Below, piece after piece: positions 44,502-57,924 of a stretch of DNA of 64,000 nucleotides; the stretch's first letter is position 1, and each line of letters starts with the position of its first letter. The position numbers and the translations under genes were made by a program. Source of the DNA: Azolla caroliniana (Eukaryota; Polypodiophyta). The notes under the pieces are model-generated. The model saw only the letters and a list, made by a program, of their open reading frames with translations, searched no databases and had not been told where the DNA came from. The stretch is from contig JBHGNT010000013.1 of assembly GCA_043228905.1 (NCBI GenBank), positions 12,710,001 to 12,774,000 of the forward strand, read 5' to 3'.

Positions 44502-46784
44502 TATTCTCTTGCAGTGTTTTTGTAACAAGACTTTTTGGGTATCGAAAGGAAGTTGAAGGTAGATGTTAACTTTCTTTTTATGATTAAGAATCATAGGTTT
44601 TGAAGGTGAAAACTAATGTAATATGTCTGATCCTGGGTTTAGTGAAATCATTTTCACTTGAACCAGAGCTACACTCAAAATATATATTATATATCCCAGG
44701 CATTCATCACCAACGGTTGTTTACAACATAAAACAAATTTATTACTGCTAAGTTGTTTGAGAGCACTGTATTTGACCTTTGTTCACTCTCTTGTGGTTGG
44801 CAATGTCTTATGGTATTTATGAAAGGAGCAATCAGTGGTATTACCAAAATTGGACATAGAAAATACTAGCCTTTTTGGTCATGCACAAATCATGATACAT
44901 TGGAGGCAACAATGCATGGGACGATATCATCTCTAAGTGGTTCTCAGAAACTTTATGACATGAATGTATCAATGTGCTTTTAAAAAGCTCAGAATGCAAG
45001 CATTGTAGAAAATCTCTTAACATTTACAGGATTCATCCTATGCCAGAGAATATGAAAACAATTTCCCTATGTTTTGTAAGATCCAAATATTCTAATTTGT
45101 CTTGTTGTCAGAAGGCTAACAATGAATTTAGATGGCGTATTCATGAGTTTCTATTGCAGATCATAACTACGGATTTTGTAAAATGATCATAATATCAAAA
45201 CCTGTTCTTTGGGATGTAAACCCAGATCCTTGTTGCAAAGAACATTCAGTGCTGGAAATGGGAATCCACAACTTTAATATAATATATCAAAATACGAGCT
45301 TTACCACCTCATGCTAGTGCATATATGATATATATTGTAGAATTTCAAATGCGTTTTTTTATAAGTCTCTCCTATGATGCATAAAGTTAATGCTTCCCAC
45401 TATTAATTCAGTATATAATGGGTTATCATTTCCATTTATGATATCTTCTACGCTGTTCATTTGTCTCCATAAAGATGCAGTAGAATTCACTCACATTGTT
45501 GCAAGTCAATCCTCATACATGGTTAAAATGATATTGTTAAGAGTTGATGATGGTTTCTTGTTATCTGCAATATGTGATGTAGTGCATGAAGTGTGAGCCT
45601 CTGAATTTTTGACAAGCTATGATGTCTTAGCACTGATAAAAAGCCTCAAAATTGGCTACACATGCTGGCAGGCCATCACGAAATAAGCAAGCCCTCATGA
45701 TTTTGTTTTTCTCCAAATTGGGTATTCCTGACTTTTATCCAACCTGAGCTCAATATTTTGCTTTTGTGGAGCCTTTGGATCTTACTTGCAGCCAACAAAG
45801 TTAAGACATAGATTTGTGAAGGGTATGCTGTATCAAAAACATGTGTTCCACAACAATTTCCTTGTCAGTAATCTTGTTGGGAATCCCAAGATTTAAGAGT
45901 CCACTTAGAGATGATATCACCCCATACTTAAACCCCATAAAGAACTAGTCTCACCAATGTCTCTAGAAGGTATTCCTTGAGAGCCTTCTCTTGTTGTGCA
46001 TGTTCTCGATGCACTCACTATTTGTACTTCCCACGCAACCCATTCTCATCTATAATCAAAGAAACTCAAGGTCAAATTATTTCTACCACGTCAAGTGGAT
46101 CATTATTGTGATTTGGAGTCATTGATGACAACCCACTACGAGTACATGTGAGGTTTTCTAAGAAAATCATATTGACATATTATCCATCTTCTAACATATG
46201 AGCTTAAGAGTGGCACATAATCTAGAAGTATGAAATGCTTGATCATAGCATTCATCAATAGTCTCTTCGGGGAATTTTTGTTTAGGGAAAAAGTAGAGGA
46301 ATATGGGTCTCATACAATGCATGTTCACTATCAACATGCATCCACATCCATGTATGAAACTCCTAACTTAAATCATAGCTTTGTGTGGATTGATTCATGT
46401 AACTTCTCCAAATGATTGGAATTTTGATTTAATGAATGTGATTGATAGAAGTCTCCTATTAGTCGCAATTGTGTGCACTTCTTCTTGCATGTTCAAGAAT
46501 GAACCGACGAATAGTTTAGCTTTGAAGTTTGGAATGATCACTCCTTGGTAAACTCATTTAAAAAGAAAAGATGCACAAATAACCTTCTAAAATATTTGGG
46601 AAGAGCATGGGAGAAGCTTGTTTCTCTTTCTTTAACAATGGGATAACAAGGCGAAAAATGGCAATGTTTGAGTAAAAACAATTAGGCAGTGGGTGACAAG
46701 AGTGAAAAACCAGGTCAACAAGCAACAATAATGATGACGGCGATAATGTAACTATTCTTTCTAAACAAGCAATTAAAGTGAGTG
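44502..46784. other. 3' flank of PFD6 and intergenic, no gene recognised
   Basis: Only short ORFs without motifs. The first part is probably 3' UTR. Confidence 0.5.
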
Positions 46785-46810
46785 AGATGTTTTAATTAGG
46801 TAATTAGTTC

Positions 46811-46841
<31 letters not shown>

Positions 46842-47125
46842 GCATGCATGCAATTGATTAAGAATGAAACTTAGAGGATTGGCATCGGAGTGAAATATTA
46901 GGACTTTCCGTCCTAATTGTTTTATGCTAATCATAGTTAAATGTAGCAAGTAATAAGGCATGGCTAGATGCTTTAATCAGGTAATTAGTTCCACACACAC
47001 ACACATGCGGTTGATTAAGAATGGGACTTAGAGGATTGGCATCGGAGTGGAATATTAGGAGTTTCGGTCCTAACTTTTTTTCACTAATCATAGTTAAATG
47101 TAGTAAGTACATAACAAGGCAAGGC
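46785..47125 (+). repeat. ~181-bp tandem duplication with CA microsatellites
   Basis: Two copies start near 46788 and 46969 (GGTAATTAGTTCCACACAC, later TTAGAGGATTGGCATCGGAG and TAATCATAGTTAAATGTAG). The CA run is long in copy 1 and short in copy 2. Confidence 0.85.
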
Positions 47126-47357
47126 TATTATCTATCTATTCTATTATAAAAAAAAAAGGCTCTGTCTCTTCTTTATCCCACGAGCACTCTCGTTTATGTG
47201 TACATATGTGTTAAATCAAGCTCTTCCTCATCATTCACACGTCAAAGGTTCGAATCTTCTGTCTTCCAAAAACACAAACAGAAGATAGAATTATGAGCTC
47301 TTCTTCTTCACCATCACCATCACCATCACCATCCTCATCATCTTCTTCTTCAGCTTC

Positions 47358-50165
47358 ATGGATTCATGGACCCTTCTCAGTCGTTCTGCTACAGCCCACA
47401 CCATAGCCAGGTACGCATTATGCATCGTTATCTGAAGAACGCGCATTCTGCTAGTTTTCCTTTATTTCCCTTAGGTGTCCCTACGTTTTCTTTATTTCCT
47501 CAGATGCCCTTTTTCTCGAACCACCCTCCCCTGAAAGAGAGAAATTGTACGTGCTATAGTTGCACAATTTCATCGGTGGGTGGCTTCGTCTTCTAACTTT
47601 TCTCAATTGTATGTGCTATTTGAGCCATTATACAGTCCATTGTTCCCCTTTCCCCCCTCTCTTTCCTGGCTTGTGATTGGGAAATAACAAAAATCAGGGG
47701 CATTCGGGGAAATAAGGGAAGACTCGAGTGGATGAGGGTGTATTTTAAACATTCCCTGTAATAATATTCAAAGGTTCCCTGAATTCGTATATAATTACAG
47801 AGAGGCCCTAATTCCAGCAACAAACAAAAACAAACAAGTAAACCAAAATGGATTAATAGATAAACAACAGCCTTCCATTAAAGAAAAGTTAAAAGAGCCC
47901 AAATTTCTCAAATCCACAAATAAATTGGTCAATCCCGATGATGTGCGAGATAACCTGCGGTGTCATGATGATCGAGCGACACTTTTGAATGCCATTAAGT
48001 CGTGCCGGAAAGAAAAGAACATATGGAAAGTACGTCAGGTACATGCCAGTGTTCTTAAAAAGAACTTGATTGCGAAGGATGTTGCTGTTGGTACCGCATT
48101 AATTACAACATATGCCAAATGTGGTGCATTGGAAGAAGCACAAGAAGTATTCGAGCAGCTTCGAGCTCATGATGTCGTGTGTTGGAGTGCCTTGATCTCT
48201 GGATATGCCCAAAATGGGCTCGGGAATGAAGCATTGAAATGCTTCAGACATATGAGAGATTCCGGTGTCTGTCCAAATGCAGTCACTTACATTTGCGTTT
48301 TGAAAGCTTGTGGCATTGTTGGCTCTTTAGATGTAGGGGAAGATATCGATGCTGAGGTCAGAAAACAAGGGTTATTAGAGAATGACATCATACTCGGCAA
48401 TGCATTGATTGACATGTATTCCAAATGTGGTGCATTGGAGAAAGCACGAGAAGTGTTCGAGAACCTTTGTGTGCCAGATGTTGTGTCTTGGACTTCCTTG
48501 ATCGCCGGATATGCCCGAAATGGGCTTGGTAATGAAGCATTGAAATGCTTTCGACAGATGAAAATGGCAAAAGTTTGTCCAAATGCAGTTACTTATATCT
48601 GTGTTTTAAAGGCTTGTGGCCTTGTGGGGTCTCTAGAGATTGGAGAAGATATAGATGCTGAGGTCAGAAAGCAAGGGCTATTGCGAAACAATGTTGTGCT
48701 TGGCACTACATTGGTGGACATGTATTCAAAATGTGGTGCAATGGAGAAAGCACGGGAGGTGTTTGAACAGATTCCAGGGCATAATGTTGTGACTTGGAGT
48801 GCTTTAATTGGTGGATATGCCCAAAATGGATTGGGTGAAGAAGCATTAAGATGCTTCAAACAGATGAAAGACGTGGGAGTTCATCCAGATGTGGTAACCT
48901 TTGTATGTGCCTTGAAAGCTTGTAGCATTGTTGGATCTCTAGAGATTGGGGAAGATATATATACTGAGGTTAAAACGCAAGGGTTATTGCACAAAAACAT
49001 TGTGCTTGGCACGGCGTTGGTGGATATGTACTCCAAGTGTGGTGTGATGGAGAAAGCACAACAAGTTTTTGAGGAGCTTCCAGTGCGGGAAGTTGTGACT
49101 TGGAGTGCCCTGATTGCTGGATATGCCCAATGTGGGCTTGGTAATGAAGCGTTGAGATGCTATCGACAGATGCAAGATGCTGGAGTCTCTCCGGATGTTG
49201 TGACCTATATCAGCATTTTGAAAGCATGTAGCATTGTGGGTTCTCTAGAAATTGGGGAAGATATAGGAACTGAGATAAGACAGTCAGGGTTATTGCTGAC
49301 GGATGTTGTGCTTGGCACTGCATTAGTGGACATGTATTCCAAATGTGGCGCGCTCGATAAAACACAGCAAGTGTTTCAACAGATGCCTGTGCGGGAGGTT
49401 GTGACTTGGAGTGTGATGATTTCTGGATATGCCCAGCATGGCCTGGGAGATGAAGCATTGAAATGCTACAAGGAGATGAAAGATGCAGGACTTTGTCCAG
49501 ATGCCATAACATATAGTTGCGTTTTGAAAGCTTGTGGTACTGTGGGTTCTCTACACATTGGAGAAGATATAGTTTTGGAGGCCAAGGAGCAAAGTTTGCT
49601 ACAGAAAAATGTTGTGCTCAACACTGCATTGGTGGACATGTATTCCAAGTGTGGTGCATTACAGAAAGCACGAGAAGTGTTTGAGCAGCTTTCTGTGCAG
49701 GATGTTGTGTCCTGGAATTCTCTTATCGCAGGATATGCCCAGTTAGGTCAAGCTAATGTGGTTTTTGATCTGTATAGAAGAATGAAAACCGAAGATATTG
49801 TGCCAAATTTGATTACCTTCATTGTTTTACTGAATGCATGTAGTCATGCAGGTCTAGTGAAGGAGGGAGAAACCTTATTTGATGAGATGCGCTGTGTATA
49901 TTGCCTCACTCCAACACTAGAACACTATACCTGTATGATTGATCTCTTTGGCCGTGCTGGACACTTTGACAAGTTGAATGTCTTGCTTGACAAGGTTCTT
50001 CAATCGGGGCATCATTCGATTTTCCGAACAATCTTAGGTTCATGTCAAAAATGGGGAGTTGTAAAGCTTGGGAGATGGGCATTTGAACAATCAGTAAAGT
50101 TGGATGAAAATTGTGCGGGTGCATATATTTGTATGCGAAATATATCTGCAGCAGCTGGAATGTAG
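47358..50165 (+). CDS. PLS-class pentatricopeptide repeat (PPR) protein, truncated E domain
   Basis: PLS-class PPR proteins bind single-stranded organelle RNA, often for C-to-U or U-to-C editing. The 2.2 kb open part carries six near-identical ~101-residue P-L-S blocks (GNALIDMYSKCGALEKAREV, VVSWTSLIAGYARNGLGNEA, ITYSCVLKACGTVGSLHIGE), then an E1-like end stopping at NISAAAGM, where a Trp usually follows; there is no E+ or DYW domain. The frame has no ATG in its first ~110 codons. A small exon 47358-47410 (MDSWTLLSRSATAHTIA), donor GTACGC and acceptor TTACAG (exon 2 from 47801) restore an ATG and give 805 residues in frame, with a presequence-like start. The exon 1 model is inference. An overlapping upstream ORF begins near 47293. 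Confidence 0.93.
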
Positions 50166-52433
50166 AGGCAATTAAAAGTGAGGCATTGAGAGTGTGATAA
50201 CTATAGCATTGAACTAGGAAGATACCAAAACGTTTCCTTGTTAATGGATTGTGCCAATCCTATACTTAGCATATCTTGTAAATCGCCCGTCCATTGTGGG
50301 AAATTGTGCCTATATATGTTACCAAGAACATACATAGTTTTATGGTGATTTACATTTCAAGCCATCTTGCATTTGTTAATAATGATAGAGAAGCGGAGGT
50401 TTGGGCTGAATGATGCAATCTATATTCATGTGATAGGGGATTGAATTCAGGGAGATGCAAATTATGTCACTTGAGATGTTATTTAGATGTTCGGAGGTTC
50501 AAATGTGTTGTAAATCCTATGCCAGACTATCCATATCCATCTGTGCACTTCAAGATAGAGCTTGAATGGGGATCTGGACAAATGCTGGATAATAAAACTG
50601 TTGAAAGCTGAAGAGACGATTTCATTATTAGGTAGGGGCTCAATATGTGAGAGTCATCCCTCAGACTGGAAGATGGTTTAGTGAGCATTCTGACAAGTTT
50701 CCATTGGAAGGTGGAATATGATCAACGAGGATGGGGCTAAGCCCATGGCAAGGGTCGGTCGACCTTGGGTCATCTTCATTTTATGTTTCAGTGGTACTGT
50801 ATGAACTATCAAGGGAATTATTTCTGGAGAACCATTAGGATTAGAAGATATCTATCATTTGGTAAGATTCCCTTTGCGTTTTGTTTCAATCTGCACAAGG
50901 CCTTAAGTTTACAGAAATCCTCGTTTAGGGTTTAGGGTTTGGGGTCAAACCCTAGAGGTTGAAACATCTTGAGGAGTCCATTGAAGGATACAAGACTCTT
51001 AGAAATTAATTTGATAGAACAAGGCAATTCAATACAAGATTTTGCCAACACCTCCAATTGCGACCCGTTTGTGCTTTCCATTGGGGGCTGCTGCTCAAAG
51101 AATTCCAATAACCTATGCCAAGAAACCAAGAAATGGTGAATTACCATTGACACCAAACATTTAATTTGCCTATGACTATTGACCCCACCAAGTCATTTTG
51201 GAGTACAAATATGATTCCATACCAACTTACTAAGGCCTAATCTTTCTTTCCTCTTCCATAATATGAATTGCATGGAAGTTGCTAGTTTTTCAAAAGCTTT
51301 TTTCGATCATGGCAACAATGGGAAATAATATGATATCATAGGAATCATGATAATTTTGAATACTGTAAGTCTGATATGAAACAGTTGTGCTTGTGATTTC
51401 CAATACATAAATTGATTTATTATACATTTGGGTATTCACTCCAGGAGTTTCTCATTAGGCATATCTCTACCAATAGGATAACCTAAATTATAACAAATCA
51501 CACCACATCTCCCTATCTACCAAGATCAAATTGTACACTCTAGTGGTTAGACATTGATTCATGACATAGAGGATCACGGGCATTGCTTCTACCTAGTATC
51601 TGAGGCTTGTCCTTCTCGTTCAACATTGGACAACTTCTATTTTGTGATAGTTTTTCCTTTCCATGACATAGCTTTATTCAGGCATCCCTTGGCATGTCAA
51701 TTGGTAGCGAATTTGATCCGTTGGAGGAATGTCATAAACATATTAGAAAAGTATTCTCACTTGTCGTTAGATATGAGAAATTACATTTTCTAGATGGTCT
51801 CTTTTTCTGTGAGAGACTTGAAGTGCGAGAAGAGTTTAGTCTTTTGATGGTCCAATGGTCTAATTGTTTAAAAGTTTGGACGGAAGTATAACTAGAGGAT
51901 AGAAATGTAAAAAAAAGTAAAAGAGAAGGGCATTTATAGAATTGACCATTGTCATAGCATATACAGATGTAAGGCTCATTCATGAGAAAGTACATGTAAG
52001 AATATGAAGGTAGGATTAACCCTCAATCACCTGGGTTTATATAAACACCATGCAAAAGATCATCAAAAGGGACGGGAGAATATATAATAAAAGCTCACAT
52101 TTCTGATTATTATGTTAATCCTTTCATCTCCTTTGTGCCCGTATGTTCATCAAGTGATTAATAAATCTTTTAACCGAGATGTGCTAATTGTCTTAAGTAG
52201 TCACTCATCTTTTGTAGCACTTGGTGAGATCAATTAGGTATGAAACTTAAATGAAGAACGCATCTCACCCTCCCCCAATGTGTAGAAAGGCATATGAAAT
52301 TTGGAGAACTTAAGTTCTTGGAGAATGAGCATCTATGGGGGCGCTTGCGCGCATGACTACTTGCTTTGGTCATGAGGTACAAGAAGGAGGAATGATCAAC
52401 ATTAACTTTTCGCTTGATAGGTAGTGGAAGAAT
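50166..52433. other. Intergenic, no gene recognised
   Basis: 3' flank of the PPR gene and spacer. No convincing ORF or repeat family is seen. GGTTTAGGGTTTAGGG-like bases near 50925-50940 are single telomere-like words, not an array. Confidence 0.5.
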
Positions 52434-52438
52434 GTCCT

Positions 52439-52869
52439 TGTTGAGCGGGCAAGGTCAACCGGATCCGGATTGGAGAATTGGATAGGTACTTGGATCAGTG
52501 TCTGGAACCTAGAGCCAGACCGGAGAACCGGATCATACTCCGGAATAGTGAGAACCGATAGGCCGTTGGTTGGCGCCTACGGTCCGAGCCTAGTACGTAG
52601 GCGTATTCATTGGAGTTAGTGACAATCGCTTGTATGAGCATTGAAGTACATGTTAGTACTTTTAAGGACTTGTATAAAAAGTGTTATGAAGGACATTTGT
52701 ATGTACAAAGTGTTATTATTTTGAATTTTGTTTTTTATGTTGTTTTGCTCTCTTTGTATCTCCCGCTCTCTGTCTGTGTGATTCAAGCTTCCATTAAACT
52801 TGTGTATACTCTTTCTGTTGCTATCCGGGTGAACTTGTTTGTCAACGCTTCCACATATTAACTTTGACA
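52439..52869 (+). repeat. 5' LTR (431 bp, Copia type)
   Basis: It starts TGTTGAGCGGGCAAGGTCAA and ends ATTAACTTTGACA, directly before TGGTATCAGAGC. Confidence 0.9.
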
Positions 52870-52881
52870 TGGTATCAGAGC
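52870..52881 (+). promoter_or_regulatory. Copia primer-binding site (initiator tRNA-Met)
   Basis: TGGTATCAGAGC immediately after the LTR. The next bases (GAGGGTTGAGAACCTCT) match the minus-strand Copia leader. Confidence 0.9.
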
Positions 52882-52991
52882 ACGAGGGTTGAGAACCTCT
52901 ACTGCTACCAAATTGATTCAACGCCAGTCTTAAGCCTCCTAGCTACTATTGTATATTCTCTTAACATAATATATATATTTTGTTATCATCA

Positions 52992-52992
52992 T

Positions 52993-53034
<42 letters not shown>

Positions 53035-53040
53035 TCGCTC
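52992..53040 (+). repeat. (CT)n(CA)n microsatellite in the leader
   Basis: A CT run followed by a CA run, at the start of the Gypsy-derived leader. Confidence 0.9.
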
Positions 53041-53228
53041 TTTCCTTCTCTCGAGAGTTCTACACTTCCCTTAGCACTAATTCTCATCTTTAGTACTAAT
53101 TCCTTCTCTGTGTTAGTACTGTTCCTGATAGTTTGAACCAATTTTGTGTCTCCGTCCTTCTTTTCCTTTATCTTCTTACTTCTCCCTCCCTTCATACTAA
53201 TCTCTTATTCCTCTTTTCTCTCATATAA

Positions 53229-54358
53229 TGGCCACTGTGAGCGCTCAAGAATATCAATCCATTTTTTCGGAGTTGCAATGCTTGAAAGAGAAGTTTCTTG
53301 CATTGGAACAAGAAAATCAACGACTGTTGGGGGAGCTTCAACAAATCTCCTTAGAAAAGCAGCAAACATAATAACAACATGGGGAACTAGCGTTACCGTG
53401 CAACATCTCGAAGCAACCATAGTAACGATGCAACAACAAGTACCTAGTACGCAAGGGGTTCATAAAGAACCCAAGATCGGCCTTCCCATGAAATTCGATG
53501 GAACACGATCGCAGTTTAGAGGATTCCTTAATCAGGTACGATTAGTCATTCAAATGCATCCTTCTCGATATCCCATGGATGCATCACGAGTGGGTTTAGT
53601 AGGCACGTTGTTAAGTGGCTTAGCTTTGGCATGGTTCACTCCGTTGTTAAAAAAGAAATCTCCTTTACTAAACAATTTTGAAGAGTTTTTAAGTGAGTTT
53701 AAAGCCTGTTTTGGAGATACTGATAGCATAAGGATAACAATCAACAAAATCCGACGATTATGTCAAGGTGACTGTCTAGCCTCTGCATACGCTGCAGATT
53801 TCTGCCTACTCGCCTCGATATCCCCTGGGATGACCAAGCACTTATGGAGCAATTTCGTTATGGTCTACGTAACGATGTCAAGGATTTACTCTTGACCTTC
53901 CCCAAAGAACCAAAGTCATTGAAAGAAGCAATTAGTCGCGTGGTGAGATGCGACTACCGTCTTTTCGAACGACGTTCGGAATGTCAGTTCCAGATGCCAA
54001 GGGCAAGATAAGAGCCCACCTATGCCTCAGTGGTAGCAAAACTTTTTCCAAGGGAGTCATATAATGTGTCTCCAGTGAATACTCCAACTCCGATGGAAAT
54101 TGACACTACACGTCGTTGCGGACCATTATCGGAAGAAGAAAAGCAATGATGCCGAGCAAATCGACTATGTCTTTATTGCGGTGGACTAGGGCATATTGCA
54201 GTGAACTGTCCCCATAGGCCAAGAAGACAAGTGAACCAAATAGTTGCTAGTTCTAATTGTACTAAACCTGAGTCTATTTCAATAGGAATATCTGATAGTC
54301 CAAATAGTACTAATAGCCCAAATCTATCGAACAAATTTGATGTCCTTAGTCAGTTATA
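53229..54358 (+). pseudogene. Gypsy gag with zinc knuckle
   Basis: ATG at 53229 gives MATVSAQEYQSIFSELQCLK, a coiled-coil start, then stops and a frameshift. The capsid part reads GLPMKFDGTRSQFRGFLNQV, VGLVGTLLSGLALAWFTPLL and CFGDTDSIRITINKIRRLCQ, typical of Gypsy gag with a KFDG motif. A complete knuckle CLYCGGLGHIAVNC is near 54174-54215. The frame is broken several times. Confidence 0.85.
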
Positions 54359-54420
54359 AGAAGAGTTAAACGACTAAGTCCAACCAAAATAAGAGTTGTT
54401 TGGTTGGACAACCCTAGATC

Positions 54421-54790
54421 TGTGCAACCCATTAGTGGTTCCATTCCCTCTAAGCAAGTTAGCAATCTGTTCTTAGCCCAAGTAACCGTTAGTGCTAAAA
54501 GTACCTCTCGAGTACATGTCTCGGCACTCCTAGATTCCGGAGCTAATTCTTGCTTTATGGAAAGGAATTTTGCCCAAGTTCATCAGAAATCCCTAAGAAA
54601 ACTCTTGTGCAACCCATTAGTGGTTCCATTCCCTCTAAGCAAGTTAGCAATCTGTTCTTAGCGCAAGTAACCGTTAGTGCTAAAAGTACCTCTCGAGTAC
54701 ATGTCTTGGCACTCCTAGATTCCGGAGCTAATTCTTGCTTTATGGAAAGGAATTTTGCCCAAGCTCATCAGAAATCCCTAAGAAAACTCT
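54421..54790 (+). pseudogene. Gypsy protease, tandemly duplicated (185-bp unit)
   Basis: Two copies 185 bp apart begin TGTGCAACCCATTAGTGG and include the active site LLDSGANSCFMERNFAQ. As 185 is not a multiple of 3, the second copy is in another frame, and the true continuation follows copy 2 (TFVVVIDGRPIASRNI, LPWFELHNPDIDWKTR). Confidence 0.9.
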
Positions 54791-56567
54791 TGTGTCCAAC
54801 CTTTGTAGTAGTCATTGATGGTCGTCCCATTGCTTCCAGAAATATCATAGAAGAGTCAGAGCCCGTTAATATTGTCCTAAATAATTTAGCGTGTGTAGTA
54901 TCCTTTAATATAATTAGTATCCTAGAACATCCCATTGTTTTGGGATTACCATGGTTCGAATTACATAACCCAGACATAGATTGGAAAACAAGAGAAATCC
55001 GGTATCGACAAACCCGAGGATCTACTCATAAGATTGCAACCATTTCGCTACATCAGTTGCGTGAGGAAGGACGCAAGGAAGAAATGTTTCTCTTCGCAAT
55101 ATCAGTAAAACCCTCCAACACCACTAAAGTGGAGTCCACTGTTCAACTTCCAAAGAAGTATCGTCATTATGCCGATGTGTTCGATAAAGTACAAGCCAAT
55201 ACGCTTCCTCACCATCGACCATATGATTGCCCCATCAATTTACAACTGGGAAAAGAGCCACCATGGGGACCGATCTACAATTTGTCACCAACCGAGCTAG
55301 AAGTCCTTCAAGCCTATATAGAGGATGGCAAATGGTTTCATTCGACATTCGAAATCTCCAGCTGACGCACCCATTTTCTTTGTCAAGAAAAAGGATGGAT
55401 CACTTCGTCTCGTCGTAGATTACCGTGGCTTGAATAAGGTCACCATCAGTAATAGGTATACACTTCCCCTTATCTCACGTCTTTTAGAACGGATCAATGG
55501 TGCAAGGTTCTTCACAAAGATCGACTTACGAGGAGCATATAACCTCGTACGGATCCAACCAGGAGATGAATGGAAGACCGCGTTTCGCACTAGATATGGG
55601 CACTTCGAGTATAGGATCATGCCATTCAGCTTCACTAATGCGCCAAGAGTCTTCTAGCACATGACAAATGATATATTTCAAGATCACTTGGATGTTTGTT
55701 TGATCATCTGATCTACTGGTTTATTCGAAGACCCAAGAAGAGCATGATTCTCATGTACTGTTAGTACTAAAACGACATCGAGAACATGGTCTTTATGCAA
55801 AGCTAGAACAATGTAGTTTCGAGTGCAACCAGGTAGAATTTCTGGGCTATGTCATTTCCTTGATCTCCATGGATCTAGCTAAGATCAAAACAGTGGTAGA
55901 GTGGCAGACTCCACGTTCCTTGCGACATGTGCAATACTTTTTAGGCTTTGCCAATTTCTACCGCAAGTTTATACAGGATTACTCAAAGCTTGTTCTACCT
56001 CTCACACAACTTACCAGGAAGGGACAATCGTTTGTTTGGTCTGAAGAAGCAGACATGTCTTTTGAGGGTCTTAAGAAGGCATTTACATCAGCTCCTATTC
56101 TGGCTCATGTTGATCCGGAAAAACCATTCATCATCGAAGTAGACGCGTCGGATTTCGCGTTGGGTAGCATTCTGTCATAGCAAGGCGATGATGAAAAGCT
56201 CCATCCTGTGGCTTTCCACTCACGCAAGTTTGACACCACCGAAATCAACTATGAAATTCACGATAAGGAGCTATTAGCAATAGTGGACTCTTTTACGCAA
56301 TGGAGGCATTTTCTAGAGGGATCTTCTCATCAAGTTACCGTATTTAGTGATCACAAAAACCTTGCCTACTTTCAGAATGCTCGTGTGTTAAATCAATGTC
56401 AAGCTTGGTGGGCCCAATTCCTCACTCGTTTCAACTTCAAAATTACATATCATCCGCGGAAGCAACATGGGAAGGCAGATGCATTATCACGACGCTCGTA
56501 TCTAGCACCACGTCCTGGCAAGCTAGCTTTCAATAACCAAAAGCATGTAATCCTGGGACTAGCATGA
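54791..56567 (+). pseudogene. Gypsy reverse transcriptase and RNase H
   Basis: [73 protein letters not shown]. The catalytic Y-x-D-D segment (near 55710) is damaged and reads SSDLLVYS after a stop. The connection region and RNase H follow: VQYFLGFANFYRKFIQDYSK, IIEVDASDFALGSILS with a stop, [30 protein letters not shown] and [15 protein letters not shown]. Confidence 0.9.
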
Positions 56568-57692
56568 CTGCAAGCAACACAGGTCTTCGGAATACCCTTG
56601 GATTCCCACGTTATCGATACCATACGTGAGGACTTGAAGATAGATGCTTTCGCCCAAGCCATTCTAGCACAAATTGATCCCTCTTGAGCATCTTGTTCAC
56701 AGTCGCAACAACCAGGTACAGACTATCGACAATTCGAATGTCATGATGGATTACTATTCTTTAAGAAATTCTTGTATGTTCCAAATGGTTCTTGTTGCCT
56801 TCGAGTAGTCCAAAACTGTCATGACACATATACAATTGGGCATTTTGGTAGTACTAAAACATTAGATTTAGTACAACGACCATTCTGGTGGCCCCATATG
56901 TGACAATTTGTCGAAGATTTTGTTTGGACTTGCGATACATGTTGCAGAGCAAAAATGCCAAGGCTTCATCCATATGGTTTATTAGAACCATTACCAATTC
57001 CAAGCAAGCCATGACAATCCATTGCTCTAGATTTTATCACAGATCTTCTAGTCTCTAAGGGATTCGATGCGATCTTAACAATAGTAGATTGATATACGAA
57101 GATGGCCCATTTTCTGCCATGTACTAAGGAAATCTCCAGTGAGGAAACCGCCGAAACTGTCATGCATGAAGTATGTTGACATCATGGCCTTCCCGATAGT
57201 ATCATCAATGACTGTGGACCCTAGTTCGTCTCGAAATTATGGAAGCACATCTTTAAAATGCTCAAGGTCACTTGTAATCTCTCCTCCGTCTTCCACCCAC
57301 AAACATGCGGCCAAGCAGAATGAACAAATCAAACGCTGGAGCAATATCTTCGGTGCTTTCTAAGCTAACATCAAGATGACTAGGCAAATATTCTCCACTT
57401 CGCCGAATTTGCGTATAATAACTCTGTCCACTCATCGACAAAGGTTACACCATTTTATGCTTATACGGGTTGTCACCCCTGGTGGTGTGTATTTGAAACA
57501 CCATAGTTACCCACAAATCCTTGCGGTGGATCGTTTGGAGCGGTTATGCAAGATACAAGCGGATTTATCTACTCATCTACAACAAGCTCAACAAACACAC
57601 AAGGTTTACGCGGATCGTCATCGGCTTCCATCCAGTTTTAACATTGGAGATTGGGTATGGCTACTTCGACGACACATCAAGACTACTCGCTC
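56568..57692 (+). pseudogene. Gypsy integrase, C-terminal end cut at the fusion
   Basis: The zinc region has HDTYTIGHFGSTKTLDLVQR and CDTCCRAKMP. The core has SIALDFITDLLVSKGFDAIL, HHGLPDSIINDCGP and HPQTCGQAE (D, D, E positions recognisable), then FAEFAYNNSVHSSTKVTPFY. The C-terminal part reads FNIGDWVWLLRRHIKTTR and stops being Gypsy there. Several stops are present. Confidence 0.85.
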
Positions 57693-57924
57693 GTCTAATC
57701 ACATGATGAGCCACGAAGAGTGGTTCTCATATCTGGAAAAACCGAAGCAACCAGGAGTTGTCGAAACCAGAGATAACACTCCTCACTCGACCGTGAATGT
57801 CGAAGAAGTTCCCTTGAGTGACGTAGGACAAAAAGGGAAGCTTATGAATGTGCTTCACGTCTCGACAATCACAAAGAACTTGGTGTTGGTCGGTCAGATC
57901 ATTGACCAAGGGATGCAGGTGTAG
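57376..57924 (+). pseudogene. In-frame Gypsy-integrase/Copia-protease fusion ORF (182 aa)
   Basis: One uninterrupted ORF crosses the junction between the two superfamilies. The first two thirds include LSTHLQQAQQTHKVYADRHR and GDWVWLLRRHIKTTR (Gypsy integrase C-terminus). The rest is SNHMMSHEEWFSYLEKPKQP and MNVLHVSTITKNLVLVGQII (Copia protease after its DSGA, then pre-integrase). The bases CGTC near 57692-57695 fit both parents. The Copia catalytic Asp lies on the lost side. Whether the fusion was ever expressed is unknown. Confidence 0.85.

Noticed and set aside
50920-50945. Interstitial telomere (GGTTTAGGGTTTGGGG)
   Set aside because: Fewer than three repeat words, no array.
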